Shown here: piece by piece, positions 34,430 to 43,248 of the stretch
How the letters are laid out: each line of letters starts with the position of its first letter
How positions within the stretch are numbered: position 1 is the stretch's first letter
Origin: Oscillospiraceae bacterium
Lineage (GTDB): Bacteria; Bacillota; Clostridia; Oscillospirales; Ruminococcaceae
DNA: 46,754 bases
Reading direction: 5' to 3'
Assembly: GCA_030539275.1 (NCBI GenBank)
Contig: JAUNSK010000029.1
Coordinates: forward strand, 1-46,754
Notes under the pieces: generated by a model
Told to the model about the DNA's origin: nothing
Database searches by the model: none
Seen by the model: the letters and a program-made list of their open reading frames with translations, nothing else
Translations under genes and position numbers: made by a program

Positions 34430-34458
34430 ATTATAGTATAAAAACCGTTGTTTGTCAA
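34430..34458 (-). promoter_or_regulatory. Predicted strong promoter of the GGDEF operon
   Basis: On the minus strand, perfect TTGACA and perfect TATAAT with 17-nt spacing, about 75 nt upstream of the first GGDEF gene. In the rest of the 343-nt gap between 34355 and 34699 I see only the hairpin at 34587-34673. Confidence 0.85.
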
Positions 34459-34586
34459 TAATTATTACATATACATGTCAGTAAAGCAAAGTAAAAATAT
34501 ATGATAAAAATTTGTATTAATAGCCATATAGAAATTGCGGTCTATAGGTATGAGTAAACGGGAAATTAAATAAAAATAGGTGATTT

Positions 34587-34673
34587 GTATAGAATGTAAC
34601 CGTTTTCTTGATCAAAGTATATAATCACATCCCTGATATGTGATCATATACTTGATTCAGTTAAATTCTATAC
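34587..34673 (-). terminator. Long hairpin, probable terminator of the U32-like gene
   Basis: An 87-nt imperfect inverted repeat: outer GTATAGAAT/ATTCTATAC, inner AAGTATAT/ATATACTT and ATCACAT/ATGTGAT around a 7-nt loop. On the minus strand it lies 25 nt past the U32-like stop and is followed at a short distance by CTATTTTTATTTAA. It is unusually long for a terminator and could also be a small non-autonomous repeat. Confidence 0.5.
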
Positions 34674-34698
34674 GATATTATACGTCATGAAACAAATA

Positions 34699-35961
34699 TT
34701 ACTTGTAGATCGAACAGTCCTCAAGACTATTAAGAAGTTCTGAAGCATTACTTAACCATCTGTCAATTTCATCTTTGTCAAAATGTATAGCTTTATCATA
34801 CCAGCTTGAGCAGTATCCGCAGGATGCAGAGGAGCTCTGGCCATGCGGCAGTATGTTATCAGAGCAGAGACAGTCTGAACAATGATTGTTTTTATAGAAA
34901 TGCTCTACAAAACCGTTCAGTTTCGTATTGTCTATGAATATCTCAGGAAAACGCATAACATCCCCGTACTGTATGAGAACTTCCGGTTTGATCATATCCT
35001 CATTTTTTACTCTTGGCCGGCCTGCAGCAGGTGAGATGGCAGTCTTTTTCCCAATAGACATGTTCTTGGTTTCAGGCCAGTTAATTATATCCAGCAGATT
35101 ACCGTTATATGACTGACTGAGATATGCTTTTATAACACGCTCTATAAATCCTGTTGAGCGTGTTCTGTCAACGAGCTTAAGTGAAAAGTGTTTAAAGCCT
35201 GTACTCTCAACAAGTTCTTCATAAATATGTACATCCTCAGGTCTTATCCATTCACTGGTCAGCATTGATCTGGGGTTTGTAACTTTTCGAAACGCACAGT
35301 TGATCAGATAGTAGTCCATCAGAATGCCGTTATTACCTGAATGTGATGCTACACATCCATGTGCCAGTTTGAAAGGACAGTCTTTAAAACAGAAATTATT
35401 AGCGATAAGTCTCATTGAAATACTGCTCTCTTTATACACTTCAAGTACATGTCTCAGAAGAGCGAAGTTTCTGTTAAATGAGTGGTCCAGAGTTATTTCA
35501 TCAACACCCCAGTCTGCCCAGTATTGTATATGCTGTATGTTTGAAGGATATGCATACAGACCAAGTGTGATTCTGACATCATTGAATGATTTTTTAACAT
35601 ACTTTATCAGTTCAGGTGAGTTAAGAGTAAACTCGCGTATTCCTATATCATATGTTTCATGAATAAAGTTTCTGATCTTTTTGCCCATAACAGGGTCGTT
35701 TTCATTCTGATCCATGCAGAGAGGATTAATAAGGTAGTTGAATGACAGACCGTTTTCCCTGCAGACCTTTACATAGTCTTCAAGCTGTTCCATTGTAAAA
35801 TCAGGAATAATAGACGATGCTCGTCCGCCGGGAAGGCCGTCATTCCTGATTTTTCCGTAAAGAGTTTTGATCATATGATCTTTGTCATACTCCTTTATAA
35901 TGTCGAACAGCCTGTAGTCAAAATTTGTACCGACATCATAAGTAAAAATTTTGCTTTTCAA
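34699..35961 (-). CDS. Peptidase U32-like TIM-barrel protein with cysteine clusters
   Basis: A 420-aa soluble protein resembling U32-family proteins: repeated barrel strands such as EFTLNSPELIKYV and VDEITLDHSFNR, then a cysteine group NFCFKDCPFKLAHGCVASH, followed by INCAFR and SEWIRPEDVHIYEEL. A second group, CSDCLCSD and SCGYCSSW, lies near the C terminus. The cysteines suggest an iron-sulphur or zinc site. U32 proteins act as collagenase-like peptidases or in RNA/ubiquinone hydroxylation; here the reaction is unknown. The start is TTG with AGGAGGAG just upstream. It is monocistronic with its own promoter. Confidence 0.68.
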   Translation of the reverse strand: MKSKIFTYDVGTNFDYRLFDIIKEYDKDHMIKTLYGKIRNDGLPGGRASSIIPDFTMEQLEDYVKVCRENGLSFNYLINPLCMDQNENDPVMGKKIRNFIHETYDIGIREFTLNSPELIKYVKKSFNDVRITLGLYAYPSNIQHIQYWADWGVDEITLDHSFNRNFALLRHVLEVYKESSISMRLIANNFCFKDCPFKLAHGCVASHSGNNGILMDYYLINCAFRKVTNPRSMLTSEWIRPEDVHIYEELVESTGFKHFSLKLVDRTRSTGFIERVIKAYLSQSYNGNLLDIINWPETKNMSIGKKTAISPAAGRPRVKNEDMIKPEVLIQYGDVMRFPEIFIDNTKLNGFVEHFYKNNHCSDCLCSDNILPHGQSSSASCGYCSSWYDKAIHFDKDEIDRWLSNASELLNSLEDCSIYK

Positions 35962-36013
35962 TTATATCTCCTCCTATAAATGTAAATAGTATTTTCCTTT
36001 TTTCTCCTTTTTA

Positions 36014-36042
36014 ATTATAGCATTTGTAATGGCAAATTGCAA
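36014..36042 (-). promoter_or_regulatory. Predicted promoter of the U32-like gene
   Basis: On the minus strand TTGCAA and perfect TATAAT with 17-nt spacing, about 53 nt upstream of the TTG start. Confidence 0.7.
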
Positions 36043-36153
36043 CTTATTTTATGTAAAAATGTACATTATTCCGATAATTAAAATAAATAAATTGGAATAA
36101 AAAAGAAATAAAATGTCACAGTATGTCTGAACAAAGATAATCTCAAAAAAATA

Positions 36154-36183
36154 TTGACAAGAATGCTTGTTTCATGATATATT
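36154..36183 (+). promoter_or_regulatory. Predicted promoter of the ACT-hom operon
   Basis: Perfect TTGACA and TATATT with 18-nt spacing, ending 57 nt before the ACT-domain gene. No T-box or SAM riboswitch is visible in the leader. Confidence 0.72.
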
Positions 36184-36239
36184 AGTATTAGTCAGGAATA
36201 CAATTGTATTTGAGTGATGGACTATCGAGGTAAAGTTTT

Positions 36240-36683
36240 ATGAACAGTTTTTCAGGTTTCCTTGTTATTGATTCACGTGTTCTGCCTGAGATTTACAACA
36301 AAGTGCTCGAGGTAAAGAAACTTATTGCCGGAAAACAGGTAAAGAGTCTTGCAGAGGCCTGTAAAATATCAGGTATTTCACGCAGTGCGTATTACAAGTA
36401 TAAGGATTATATTTTTTCTTATGAAGAAAAATATACGCAGAGAATATTAACGTTTTATGCTGTGCTGCAGGACAGGGCAGGTGTTCTGGCAAATGTGCTC
36501 AGCTTTTTTTATTCTATAGACGCAAATATCCTGACGTTGAATCAGTGCATTCCTGTAGACAGTGTCGCAACTGTCACGGTTTCTCTGAAGCTGAATTCAG
36601 AGAAATATAATGCAGACAATATAAAGTCAGGTCTTGCACATATTGATGGTGTCGTAGATGTCAGGGTTCTAAACAGAGAATAA
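36240..36683 (+). CDS. ACT domain protein, PheB/UPF0735 family
   Basis: A 147-aa cytoplasmic protein. An N-terminal helix-turn-helix-like stretch (KSLAEACKISGISRSAYYKYKD, about residues 39-60) precedes an ACT domain (LQDRAGVLANVLSFFYSIDANILTLNQ and following). This is the layout of UPF0735 proteins, often annotated PheB and found next to homoserine dehydrogenase in Firmicutes. A regulatory role in aspartate-family amino acids through ligand binding by ACT is inferred. GAGGTAAAG precedes the ATG. hom follows after a 96-nt gap that holds leader element D. Confidence 0.88.
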   Translation: MNSFSGFLVIDSRVLPEIYNKVLEVKKLIAGKQVKSLAEACKISGISRSAYYKYKDYIFSYEEKYTQRILTFYAVLQDRAGVLANVLSFFYSIDANILTLNQCIPVDSVATVTVSLKLNSEKYNADNIKSGLAHIDGVVDVRVLNRE

Positions 36684-36714
36684 TGTTGCCTGTATATTGT
36701 TTTTTCATTATTTC

Positions 36715-36764
36715 CACATCCGCAGATGCGGGAATAGAATGTGTTTTTTTGTTTTGTTCTGCGG
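36715..36764 (+). promoter_or_regulatory. Predicted pseudoknot leader element, copy D (hom)
   Basis: CACAT (36715-36719) pairs with ATGTG (36739-36743), enclosing CCGCAGA (36720-36726). After a 14-nt U-rich linker comes TCTGCGGAG (36758-36766), then TGGAG and the hom ATG at 36780. A competing local hairpin CCGCA/TGCGG is possible. The outer stem is the weakest of the four copies, but order and spacing match. Confidence 0.52.
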
Positions 36765-36779
36765 AGAAATGGAGTTTTT

Positions 36780-37994
36780 ATGTCTAGTATAGCAGTATTA
36801 GGATATGGTGTTGTTGGTTCAGGGGTAGTAGAATTATTTTATAAAAACAAAGAAAGTATAATTGCCAAGGCAGGAACTGATGTTGATATAAAATATATAC
36901 TTGATATAAGAGATTTTCCTGACAGCCCGTATAAGGACAAATTTGTTAAGGATATAGATGTGATACTCAATGATAAGGATGTTACAGTAGTTGCTGAATG
37001 TATGGGCGGAGTGTCATTTGCATATAAGTTTGTAAAGGCTTGTCTTGAAAAGGGCAAAAGTGTATCTACTTCCAACAAGGAACTTGTGGCAGCTAAGGGA
37101 GCAGAACTTCTGTCTCTGGCGAAAGCAAACAGCTGCAACTTTTTCTTCGAGGCAAGTGTAGGCGGTGCAATACCGATTATCAGACCGCTTCACAAATGTC
37201 TTGCTGCAAATGATATAACTGGTGTAGCAGGAATACTCAACGGTACAACAAACTTCATACTCGGAAAAATGATCAATGAAAATATGGGCTTCAGTGCAGC
37301 TCTTAAAATGGCTCAGGAACTCGGATATGCTGAAAAGGATCCGACAGCTGACGTTGAAGGACATGATGCCTGCAGAAAAATCTGTATTCTTTCATCTCTT
37401 ATCTGCGGCAGACATGTTTACCCTGAAAATGTTTATACTAAGGGTATTTCAGATATATCACTTGAGGATGTAAGATATGCAGAAAAGTTCGGATGTGCTG
37501 TTAAGCTTATTGCTTCAATGAAAAAACTCGCTGACGGCAGGATCCTTCCAATGGTTATGCCGATGCTTGTACCGCATGACCTTCTCTTAGCCAGAGTAGA
37601 TGATGTATTCAATGCTGTGCTCGTATGCGGTGACGGAATTGATAAGGCTATGTTTTACGGAAGAGGTGCCGGAATGCTTCCGACAGCAAGTGCGGTTCTC
37701 GGAGATGTGATCGAAGAAATCAAATGCGGAAAGTGCACAGATATTTCTCAGACATGGGAGGACTCAGCTGATCCGTCATTTGTAGCCGGACATGAGGAAA
37801 GCATAAACAAGATTTATTTCCGTATTTCAAAAACTGATGATATCGGAATTAAAGCTATAGAAGTAATTGATGATTCAGATGATATGGTTTTTGTTACAGG
37901 ACCTATGACACTTCTGGATGCTGAAAATCTGGGCAGAAAGCTCAGTGAATCCGGGGTAAATGTCAAGGCAATGATTCCTGTTCTTGATATATAA
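36780..37994 (+). CDS. hom: Homoserine dehydrogenase
   Basis: Reduces aspartate semialdehyde to homoserine for threonine and methionine synthesis. The 404-aa protein opens SSIAVLGYGVVGSGVVELF (NAD(P)-binding GYGVVGSG) and has STSNKELVAAKG, the family signature block GILNGTTNFILGKM, and EKDPTADVEGHDACRK with substrate-binding acidic residues. A short ACT-like C-terminal domain follows. The frame is open from 36741, but that extension runs through the TCTGCGGAG leader; AATGGAG is spaced for the ATG at 36780. Its product can feed MetA, whose gene lies elsewhere in the window. Confidence 0.96.
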   Translation: MSSIAVLGYGVVGSGVVELFYKNKESIIAKAGTDVDIKYILDIRDFPDSPYKDKFVKDIDVILNDKDVTVVAECMGGVSFAYKFVKACLEKGKSVSTSNKELVAAKGAELLSLAKANSCNFFFEASVGGAIPIIRPLHKCLAANDITGVAGILNGTTNFILGKMINENMGFSAALKMAQELGYAEKDPTADVEGHDACRKICILSSLICGRHVYPENVYTKGISDISLEDVRYAEKFGCAVKLIASMKKLADGRILPMVMPMLVPHDLLLARVDDVFNAVLVCGDGIDKAMFYGRGAGMLPTASAVLGDVIEEIKCGKCTDISQTWEDSADPSFVAGHEESINKIYFRISKTDDIGIKAIEVIDDSDDMVFVTGPMTLLDAENLGRKLSESGVNVKAMIPVLDI

Positions 37995-38013
37995 CTGCTG
38001 AAAAAAGTACAAG

Positions 38014-38089
38014 AAATGCCTATGCAGCGCATTTGACAGGTGCAATGAGCACATAAATGTTAAAATGCGCTGACATAGGCATTTTTTTA
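38014..38089 (+). terminator. Terminator of the ACT-hom operon
   Basis: Long stem AAATGCCTATG-AGCGCATTT paired with AAATGCGCT-CATAGGCATTT, with a loop of about 30 nt, then a T-run, 20 nt after the hom stop. Confidence 0.85.
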
Positions 38090-38109
38090 TTAAATAACGA
38101 ATAATATAA

Positions 38110-38138
38110 TTGATTTTTGAATTAATACTTGTTATAAT
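38110..38138 (+). promoter_or_regulatory. Predicted promoter of the M42 peptidase operon
   Basis: TTGATT and perfect TATAAT with 17-nt spacing, 52 nt before the first M42 gene. Confidence 0.72.
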
Positions 38139-38190
38139 AAATATTGTATGCTCGTATTTATAAATACAAAACGGATCGAGGAGTAGTAAG

Positions 38191-39204
38191 ATGAACTTAA
38201 ACAAGTCTTTGTCTGCATTAAGCAATGTATGCGGTGTTTCGGGGGATGAACGGGCAGCAGTATGCACAGCACTTGAAATGCTGCATAATTATACAGACAG
38301 CTGCAGGATAGTAAATGGCAATGTCATTGCAGATTTTGGTGTGAGAGGCCAGGGGAAACCGCATGTTCTTATAGATGCACATCTTGATGAAATAGGACTG
38401 ACAGTTTCATATATAGATGAAGACGGATTTATTATTCCCTCAAATATAGGCGGGATAGATGTCAGACTGCTTCCTGCACAGAAGGTTATTATTCACTCAC
38501 GAGGCGGGGATATTTATGCAGTAGTTTCTACAGTCCCTCCGCATCTGTCGTCGTCTGATCCTGTACTTTCAGATATCGGCGATGTACGTATAGATACAGG
38601 TTATTCAAGAGAAGAGCTTGAAAAACTGGTTTCTCCGGGGGACACAATTTCATTTTCGTCTGAATATAAAAATCTTCTGTCCTCTAATGTAACAGGAAAG
38701 TCGCTTGATAACAGAAGCAGTGTTGCTGCTGTTCTGAAGATGCTTGATATTTTAAGTGATAAATATTATGAATGCAGCTTTTCTGTTTTATTCTCATGCA
38801 AAGAAGAAACCGGTGAGCAGGGAGCAAAGACCGGCTGTTATAATATCAACCCTGATATAGCAATTGCTGTTGATGTAAGCTTTGCACTTACAAATGATGA
38901 TTCACCTGAAAAATGCGGCAGACTCGGGGAAGGTCCTATGATCGGTGCAGCGCCGACTTTATCAAGGGAAGTAACTCAGAGACTTATTGATACTGCAATA
39001 AAAAACAATATTCCGTATCAGATCGAAGTAATGGGCGGATTATCGGGTACAAATGCTGATCAGTTCAGTATTTCAAGAAATGGAGTAAAAACCTGTACAT
39101 GCAGTATTCCGCTAAGATATATGCATACTCCGACAGAAGTTGCTTCACTTGAGGATATAGAAAATACCGCAGCTCTTCTGGCTGCATTCATATCGGAGGT
39201 TTAA
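38191..39204 (+). CDS. M42 family metallo-aminopeptidase (first of a pair)
   Basis: A 337-aa protein of the M42 family (tetrahedral aminopeptidases, also called endoglucanase M). Metal and catalytic motifs are in order: DAHLDEIGL (His, Asp), SLDNRSS (bridging Asp), CKEETGEQGA (catalytic Glu-Glu), AVDVSFA (Asp), and a late metal His in LRYMHTPTEVA. It trims peptides in the cytoplasm as a dodecamer. It differs from its neighbour enough to suggest a different specificity or mixed assembly. GGATCGAGGAG precedes the ATG; the second gene follows after 3 nt. Confidence 0.93.
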   Translation: MNLNKSLSALSNVCGVSGDERAAVCTALEMLHNYTDSCRIVNGNVIADFGVRGQGKPHVLIDAHLDEIGLTVSYIDEDGFIIPSNIGGIDVRLLPAQKVIIHSRGGDIYAVVSTVPPHLSSSDPVLSDIGDVRIDTGYSREELEKLVSPGDTISFSSEYKNLLSSNVTGKSLDNRSSVAAVLKMLDILSDKYYECSFSVLFSCKEETGEQGAKTGCYNINPDIAIAVDVSFALTNDDSPEKCGRLGEGPMIGAAPTLSREVTQRLIDTAIKNNIPYQIEVMGGLSGTNADQFSISRNGVKTCTCSIPLRYMHTPTEVASLEDIENTAALLAAFISEV

Positions 39205-39207
39205 TGT

Positions 39208-40224
39208 ATGCAGTACTTAAAGGAATTATCGGATTTATATGGTGTCTCAGGTTTTGAGGACAATGTACGTGATTATATATGCACTATTATAAAGGGAAAG
39301 TGCGAATATCATATTGATAATCTTGGTGATATTATCGCTTTCAAGCAGGGAAGAAAACGTCCTGCTCATAAAATAATGGTTGCTGCCCATATGGACGAAG
39401 TAGGAATGATAGCAACTTATATATGTGACAACGGAACGATAAAGTTTGATACAGTGGGCGGCATTAATGCTGACGTGATAGCCGGACGACAGGTTGTTTT
39501 CTGCAGCAGTGGCATTACAGGTGCCGTAGGCATGAAGGCTGTTCATCATCTGTCACGTGAGAGCAGAAAAAAGCCTGTCAGTAAAGACAATCTGTATATT
39601 GATATCGGTGCATCCTCAAGACAGGAAGCTGAGAAGTATGTACGATGCGGGGATTATATTTCATTTTGCAGCGATTATTTTAATATGGGTAATGATATTA
39701 TCTGCGGCAAAGCTCTTGATGACAGGGCCGGATGTGCAGTTATGCTTTCAATGATAGAAAGTGATCTTGAATATGACACGTATTTTGCTTTTAATGTTCA
39801 GGAAGAGGTCGGACTCAGGGGAGCAGCAGCGTCAGCTTACAGTATCGATCCTGATTTTGCAGTAGTACTTGAGGCTACAACTGCTTCAGACATTTCGGGA
39901 GTGACTGGTCATAAAAGGGTGTGTGTACTCGGACAGGGACCTGCGGTGTCATTTATGGACAGACGAACGATATATGACAGAGAAATGTATAATATTGCAT
40001 TTGAAACAGCAAAAGCTAATTCTATAAACTGTCAGACTAAAACAATGGTAGCTGGGGGAAACGACAGCGGTGTTATCCATACTTCACGCAGTGGTGTCAG
40101 GACGCTTGCAGTAAGTGTACCGTGCAGATATCTTCATTCACCTCATTGTATAATAAAACGTTCAGATCTGCTTGATATGAAAAAACTGACTATGTTATTA
40201 ATTCAGAGGGTTGCTGTTTTATGA
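39208..40224 (+). CDS. M42 family metallo-aminopeptidase (second of a pair)
   Basis: A 338-aa M42 protein with AAHMDEVGM, ALDDRAGCAV, NVQEEVGLRGA, VLEATTASD and RYLHSPHCI carrying the metal and catalytic residues. It starts 3 nt after the first M42 gene and overlaps the next gene by 4 bases (ATGA), so the three are translationally coupled. Position 220 has Glu (VLEAT) where the sister has Asp (AVDVS), a change at a metal ligand region that may relate to different activity. Cytoplasmic, no signal. Confidence 0.93.
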   Translation: MQYLKELSDLYGVSGFEDNVRDYICTIIKGKCEYHIDNLGDIIAFKQGRKRPAHKIMVAAHMDEVGMIATYICDNGTIKFDTVGGINADVIAGRQVVFCSSGITGAVGMKAVHHLSRESRKKPVSKDNLYIDIGASSRQEAEKYVRCGDYISFCSDYFNMGNDIICGKALDDRAGCAVMLSMIESDLEYDTYFAFNVQEEVGLRGAAASAYSIDPDFAVVLEATTASDISGVTGHKRVCVLGQGPAVSFMDRRTIYDREMYNIAFETAKANSINCQTKTMVAGGNDSGVIHTSRSGVRTLAVSVPCRYLHSPHCIIKRSDLLDMKKLTMLLIQRVAVL

Positions 40225-40973
40225 TAAAATTAATTACTCAGACTGATCTTGAAACTGTTGCACTGCTGCATCGTGATTATTACGGCAGAAAAATCTTATC
40301 ATATTTTCGAGCATATGGCTGCGAATATGATTTCTGCAGATTTTACAGTGTAACAGATGACGGACAGGAAGGCTACATTGTACACTTTAATTCAATCGTT
40401 ATCATCACAGGAGAAAATGAGCTTCCATATGAGGAGCTAAGTCATTTTATTTCTATGAACGCTCCGTTCAGGGTTGAGGCACCGGGGCAGATCCTCAACA
40501 ATCTGCCGCCGCTTAGCGGGTATAAGGTGCTCAAGAGAACAGAATTTGCATTTACAGATCATAAACCGGATGAATTTGATCTTTCCAGACTGGATGAATC
40601 TCCGGCACTTGATGATGTATATGAGATACTTCATGAAGGATTTCCAACACTGACACAGTATCAGCTATGGATAACGGAACATTCACATAAAATCAGAAGA
40701 GGATTATCACGCATATATATGTATAATGAATGTACTACTGCTACAGTAATATATGACGTTGACGATAATGTTCTGATAGGTCAGGTGGCAACAAAAACTC
40801 AGGCAAGAGGAAAAGGTTATGCGAGAGAGCTTTTGTACTGGATCGGACATTATCTGAGCCAGCATGGCAAAACAGTCAGATTATTTGCACTTGATTACAG
40901 GGAAAGCTTTTACAGGGAAATTGGTTTTACACCAATAAGCACAGAAAACGTTCTACAGGAAGACTGCAGCTAA
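40221..40973 (+). CDS. GNAT family N-acetyltransferase
   Basis: A 250-aa protein with a GNAT domain in its C-terminal third: QVATKTQARGKGYARELLYWI gives the acetyl-CoA pyrophosphate-binding segment (Q/RxxGxG/A, here ARGKGYA), and LFALDYRESFYREIGF is the usual last strand and helix. The N-terminal 140 residues have no familiar motif and may bind the acceptor. The start ATG overlaps the M42 stop as ATGA, so it is coupled to peptidase translation. Acceptor substrate unknown. Confidence 0.87.
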   Translation: MIKLITQTDLETVALLHRDYYGRKILSYFRAYGCEYDFCRFYSVTDDGQEGYIVHFNSIVIITGENELPYEELSHFISMNAPFRVEAPGQILNNLPPLSGYKVLKRTEFAFTDHKPDEFDLSRLDESPALDDVYEILHEGFPTLTQYQLWITEHSHKIRRGLSRIYMYNECTTATVIYDVDDNVLIGQVATKTQARGKGYARELLYWIGHYLSQHGKTVRLFALDYRESFYREIGFTPISTENVLQEDCS

Positions 40974-41018
40974 ATAATCTGATATTTTGTTATAAAACTA
41001 ATACATGGAGGCTTTAAT

Positions 41019-42293
41019 ATGTTAAATAATAATTTTTTTGATATTGATCCAAAGCTTATGGAAGTTGCCCGTGAGGCTGAAAATGCATGTTCTCTGAGCC
41101 TTGCCGGATGTGAAACGATCGCGGAATACAACGGTGCAAAAGTACTGAGTGCTTTTATTAAAAACAAGGTAAGTGAATCCTGTTTTTGCGGAAGTACCGG
41201 ATATGGATACGGTGATATCGGAAGAGATGTTCTTGATAAAGTATATGCTGATGTGTTCGGAGCTGAGGATGCACTGGTAAGGCATAATTTTGTATCAGGT
41301 ACACATGCACTGTCAGTTGCTCTGTTCGGGGTACTGAGACCTGGTGATAAGATAGTATCTGTTACAGGCAAACCGTATGATACACTTGAAGAGGTAATAG
41401 GCATACGTTCCTCAAAAGGCAACGGTTCACTGGTCGATTTCGGAGTAAAGTATGACCAGGTAGATCTGCTTGAGGGCGGAGAACCGGATATGGACAGTAT
41501 ACTTAAAGCTGTTCAGGGAGCAAAAGTTGCATATATACAGCGTTCACGCGGATATTCACTCAGACGTGCTCTTACAGCAGCTGATATTGAAAAAATCGCA
41601 TGTGGCATAAAGGTGGTAAGTCCGGACACTATTGTAATGGTAGATAACTGCTATGGTGAATTTGTAGAAAAGCTTGAACCTACACAGGTCGGAGCTGACC
41701 TTATTGCCGGTTCACTTATAAAAAATGCCGGAGGTGCAGTTGCGTCAACCGGCGGGTATATAGCAGGACGCAGGGACCTGGTTGAACTTTGCTCATACAG
41801 ACTGACATGCGTAGGAATGGGCAAAGAAGTCGGCTGCAGCCTTAATCAGAACAGAGAAATGTTTCTGGGTCTGTTTATGGCACCTGATATTGTTTCAAAC
41901 GCTGTAAAAACAGCTACATTTGCAAGCGAGCTTTTTACAAGACTGGGATTTCAGTGCTATCCGAAAAAGAATGAACAAAGAGGAGATATAGTAACTGTTC
42001 TCAGACTCGGAAGTGAAGAACTTCTTACTGCATTCTGCCAGGGAATTCAGAAAGGTGCACCGGTTGATTCGTTTGTTGTACCTGAAGCATGGGATATGCC
42101 TGGATATGACAGCAAGGTTATAATGGCTGCAGGTACATTTACACTTGGTTCATCTATTGAGTTGTCTGCTGATGCGCCCATAAGAGAACCATATGCTGCA
42201 TGGATGCAGGGAGGCATTACTTATACAAGCGGAAAAATAGGTATTCTTCTTGCTGCACAGGAGATGCTTAGCAGAAATCTTATTACATTATAA
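41019..42293 (+). CDS. Methionine gamma-lyase family (aluminium-resistance-like) PLP enzyme
   Basis: A 424-aa protein of the Met_gamma_lyase family (PF06838), related to Cys/Met PLP enzymes. It carries GYGYGDIGRDVLDKVYADVFGAE, RHNFVSGTHALSVALFGVLRPGD, VDNCYGEFVE (PLP-ring Asp), and GSLIKNAGGAVASTGGYIAG with the Schiff-base lysine. The family is annotated as carbon-sulphur lyase or, historically, aluminium resistance; the substrate is not established. GGAGG precedes the ATG, 45 nt after the GNAT gene. It may share that transcript. Confidence 0.92.
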   Translation: MLNNNFFDIDPKLMEVAREAENACSLSLAGCETIAEYNGAKVLSAFIKNKVSESCFCGSTGYGYGDIGRDVLDKVYADVFGAEDALVRHNFVSGTHALSVALFGVLRPGDKIVSVTGKPYDTLEEVIGIRSSKGNGSLVDFGVKYDQVDLLEGGEPDMDSILKAVQGAKVAYIQRSRGYSLRRALTAADIEKIACGIKVVSPDTIVMVDNCYGEFVEKLEPTQVGADLIAGSLIKNAGGAVASTGGYIAGRRDLVELCSYRLTCVGMGKEVGCSLNQNREMFLGLFMAPDIVSNAVKTATFASELFTRLGFQCYPKKNEQRGDIVTVLRLGSEELLTAFCQGIQKGAPVDSFVVPEAWDMPGYDSKVIMAAGTFTLGSSIELSADAPIREPYAAWMQGGITYTSGKIGILLAAQEMLSRNLITL

Positions 42294-42327
42294 ATGCTTT
42301 GTACATGCTTTTGACAGGAGCGTAATT

Positions 42328-43026
42328 ATGAAGAAAAAAAAGGACATAAGAAAAAACACTGAGACTGCAGAAAAACCAAAAAAACATATTACTCTTAAAA
42401 AGAGAATATTAGTATTAGTAATACTTCTGATTCTTTGTACAGTCTGCATCCTGATAGTATTTTCAATGAGAGACAGACAGGGGATAATGATAACGCACAA
42501 ACTCGAAAAGAAGATAGGATGCTCGACTGATGAAGCTGTGAAGTATGCTCATATAGATAAAAATGCCCAGTCAGAGCAGGATATTATGCCGTATCTGTCT
42601 GATTACGCTTATATGTATGAAGATGATAAAAACGTAAAGATCTCAGGGATAAACATACCTAAGTGGGCTGTATATTTCAGTGAAGATGTATTCGGGAATC
42701 TGACAGATGTTGCATATTATGATTATTCTGTATTAAAAAAGAGTGTTTATGGAATAAAGAAAAAGAAAAGATTTGATACAGGTCTGATCACAACAGGAAT
42801 GAAGGAAACAGCGGCGGAAAAAATATTGAAAATGGATGCATACTGCGTTATCATCAGCGGAGATAAAAAGATAAAGAAGTTCAAATATTATTATGAAGAC
42901 AAGGCTTCAGACAATGTAGAGGCCTTGTGTCTGACGGTAATATATAACTCTGACAATACTGTAAGTGCCCCACTTATTGAAGAAAAAAACAATCTGATTC
43001 TGGATATTCTTAAAACATCTGAATAA
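42328..43026 (+). CDS. Uncharacterised single-pass membrane protein
   Basis: A 232-aa protein with a very basic N terminus (MKKKKDIRKN), one hydrophobic segment at about residues 24-44 (LVLVILLILCTVCILIVF) and a predicted external domain of about 185 residues. No catalytic motif is recognised. The frame is open from 42250, overlapping the previous gene; I start at 42328 because ACAGGAG is placed for this ATG and the lysine-rich start fits a membrane anchor. It follows the PLP enzyme by 34 nt. Confidence 0.78.
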   Translation: MKKKKDIRKNTETAEKPKKHITLKKRILVLVILLILCTVCILIVFSMRDRQGIMITHKLEKKIGCSTDEAVKYAHIDKNAQSEQDIMPYLSDYAYMYEDDKNVKISGINIPKWAVYFSEDVFGNLTDVAYYDYSVLKKSVYGIKKKKRFDTGLITTGMKETAAEKILKMDAYCVIISGDKKIKKFKYYYEDKASDNVEALCLTVIYNSDNTVSAPLIEEKNNLILDILKTSE

Positions 43027-43139
43027 CTGTAAAAGTTACATAAATAAAATGATTGTTTATGTGAATATTGATAATTGATAAAAAATATTACAAAACAAAT
43101 ACAAATCAAAAAATATGGTCGAAATAATAAACTAAAAAG

Positions 43140-43168
43140 TTGACAATTATGTTTTTTATTGATATGAT
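43140..43168 (+). promoter_or_regulatory. Predicted sigma-A promoter of the PASTA pseudokinase
   Basis: Perfect TTGACA and TATGAT with 17-nt spacing, 80 nt upstream of the start codon. Confidence 0.82.
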
Positions 43169-43248
43169 ATTCAAGATGAATTTTTAATTAGTTGTTTTTT
43201 GTCCTTTATAAGCTGGACAGATACATTATTTCTAAAGGAGGGTTAAAT

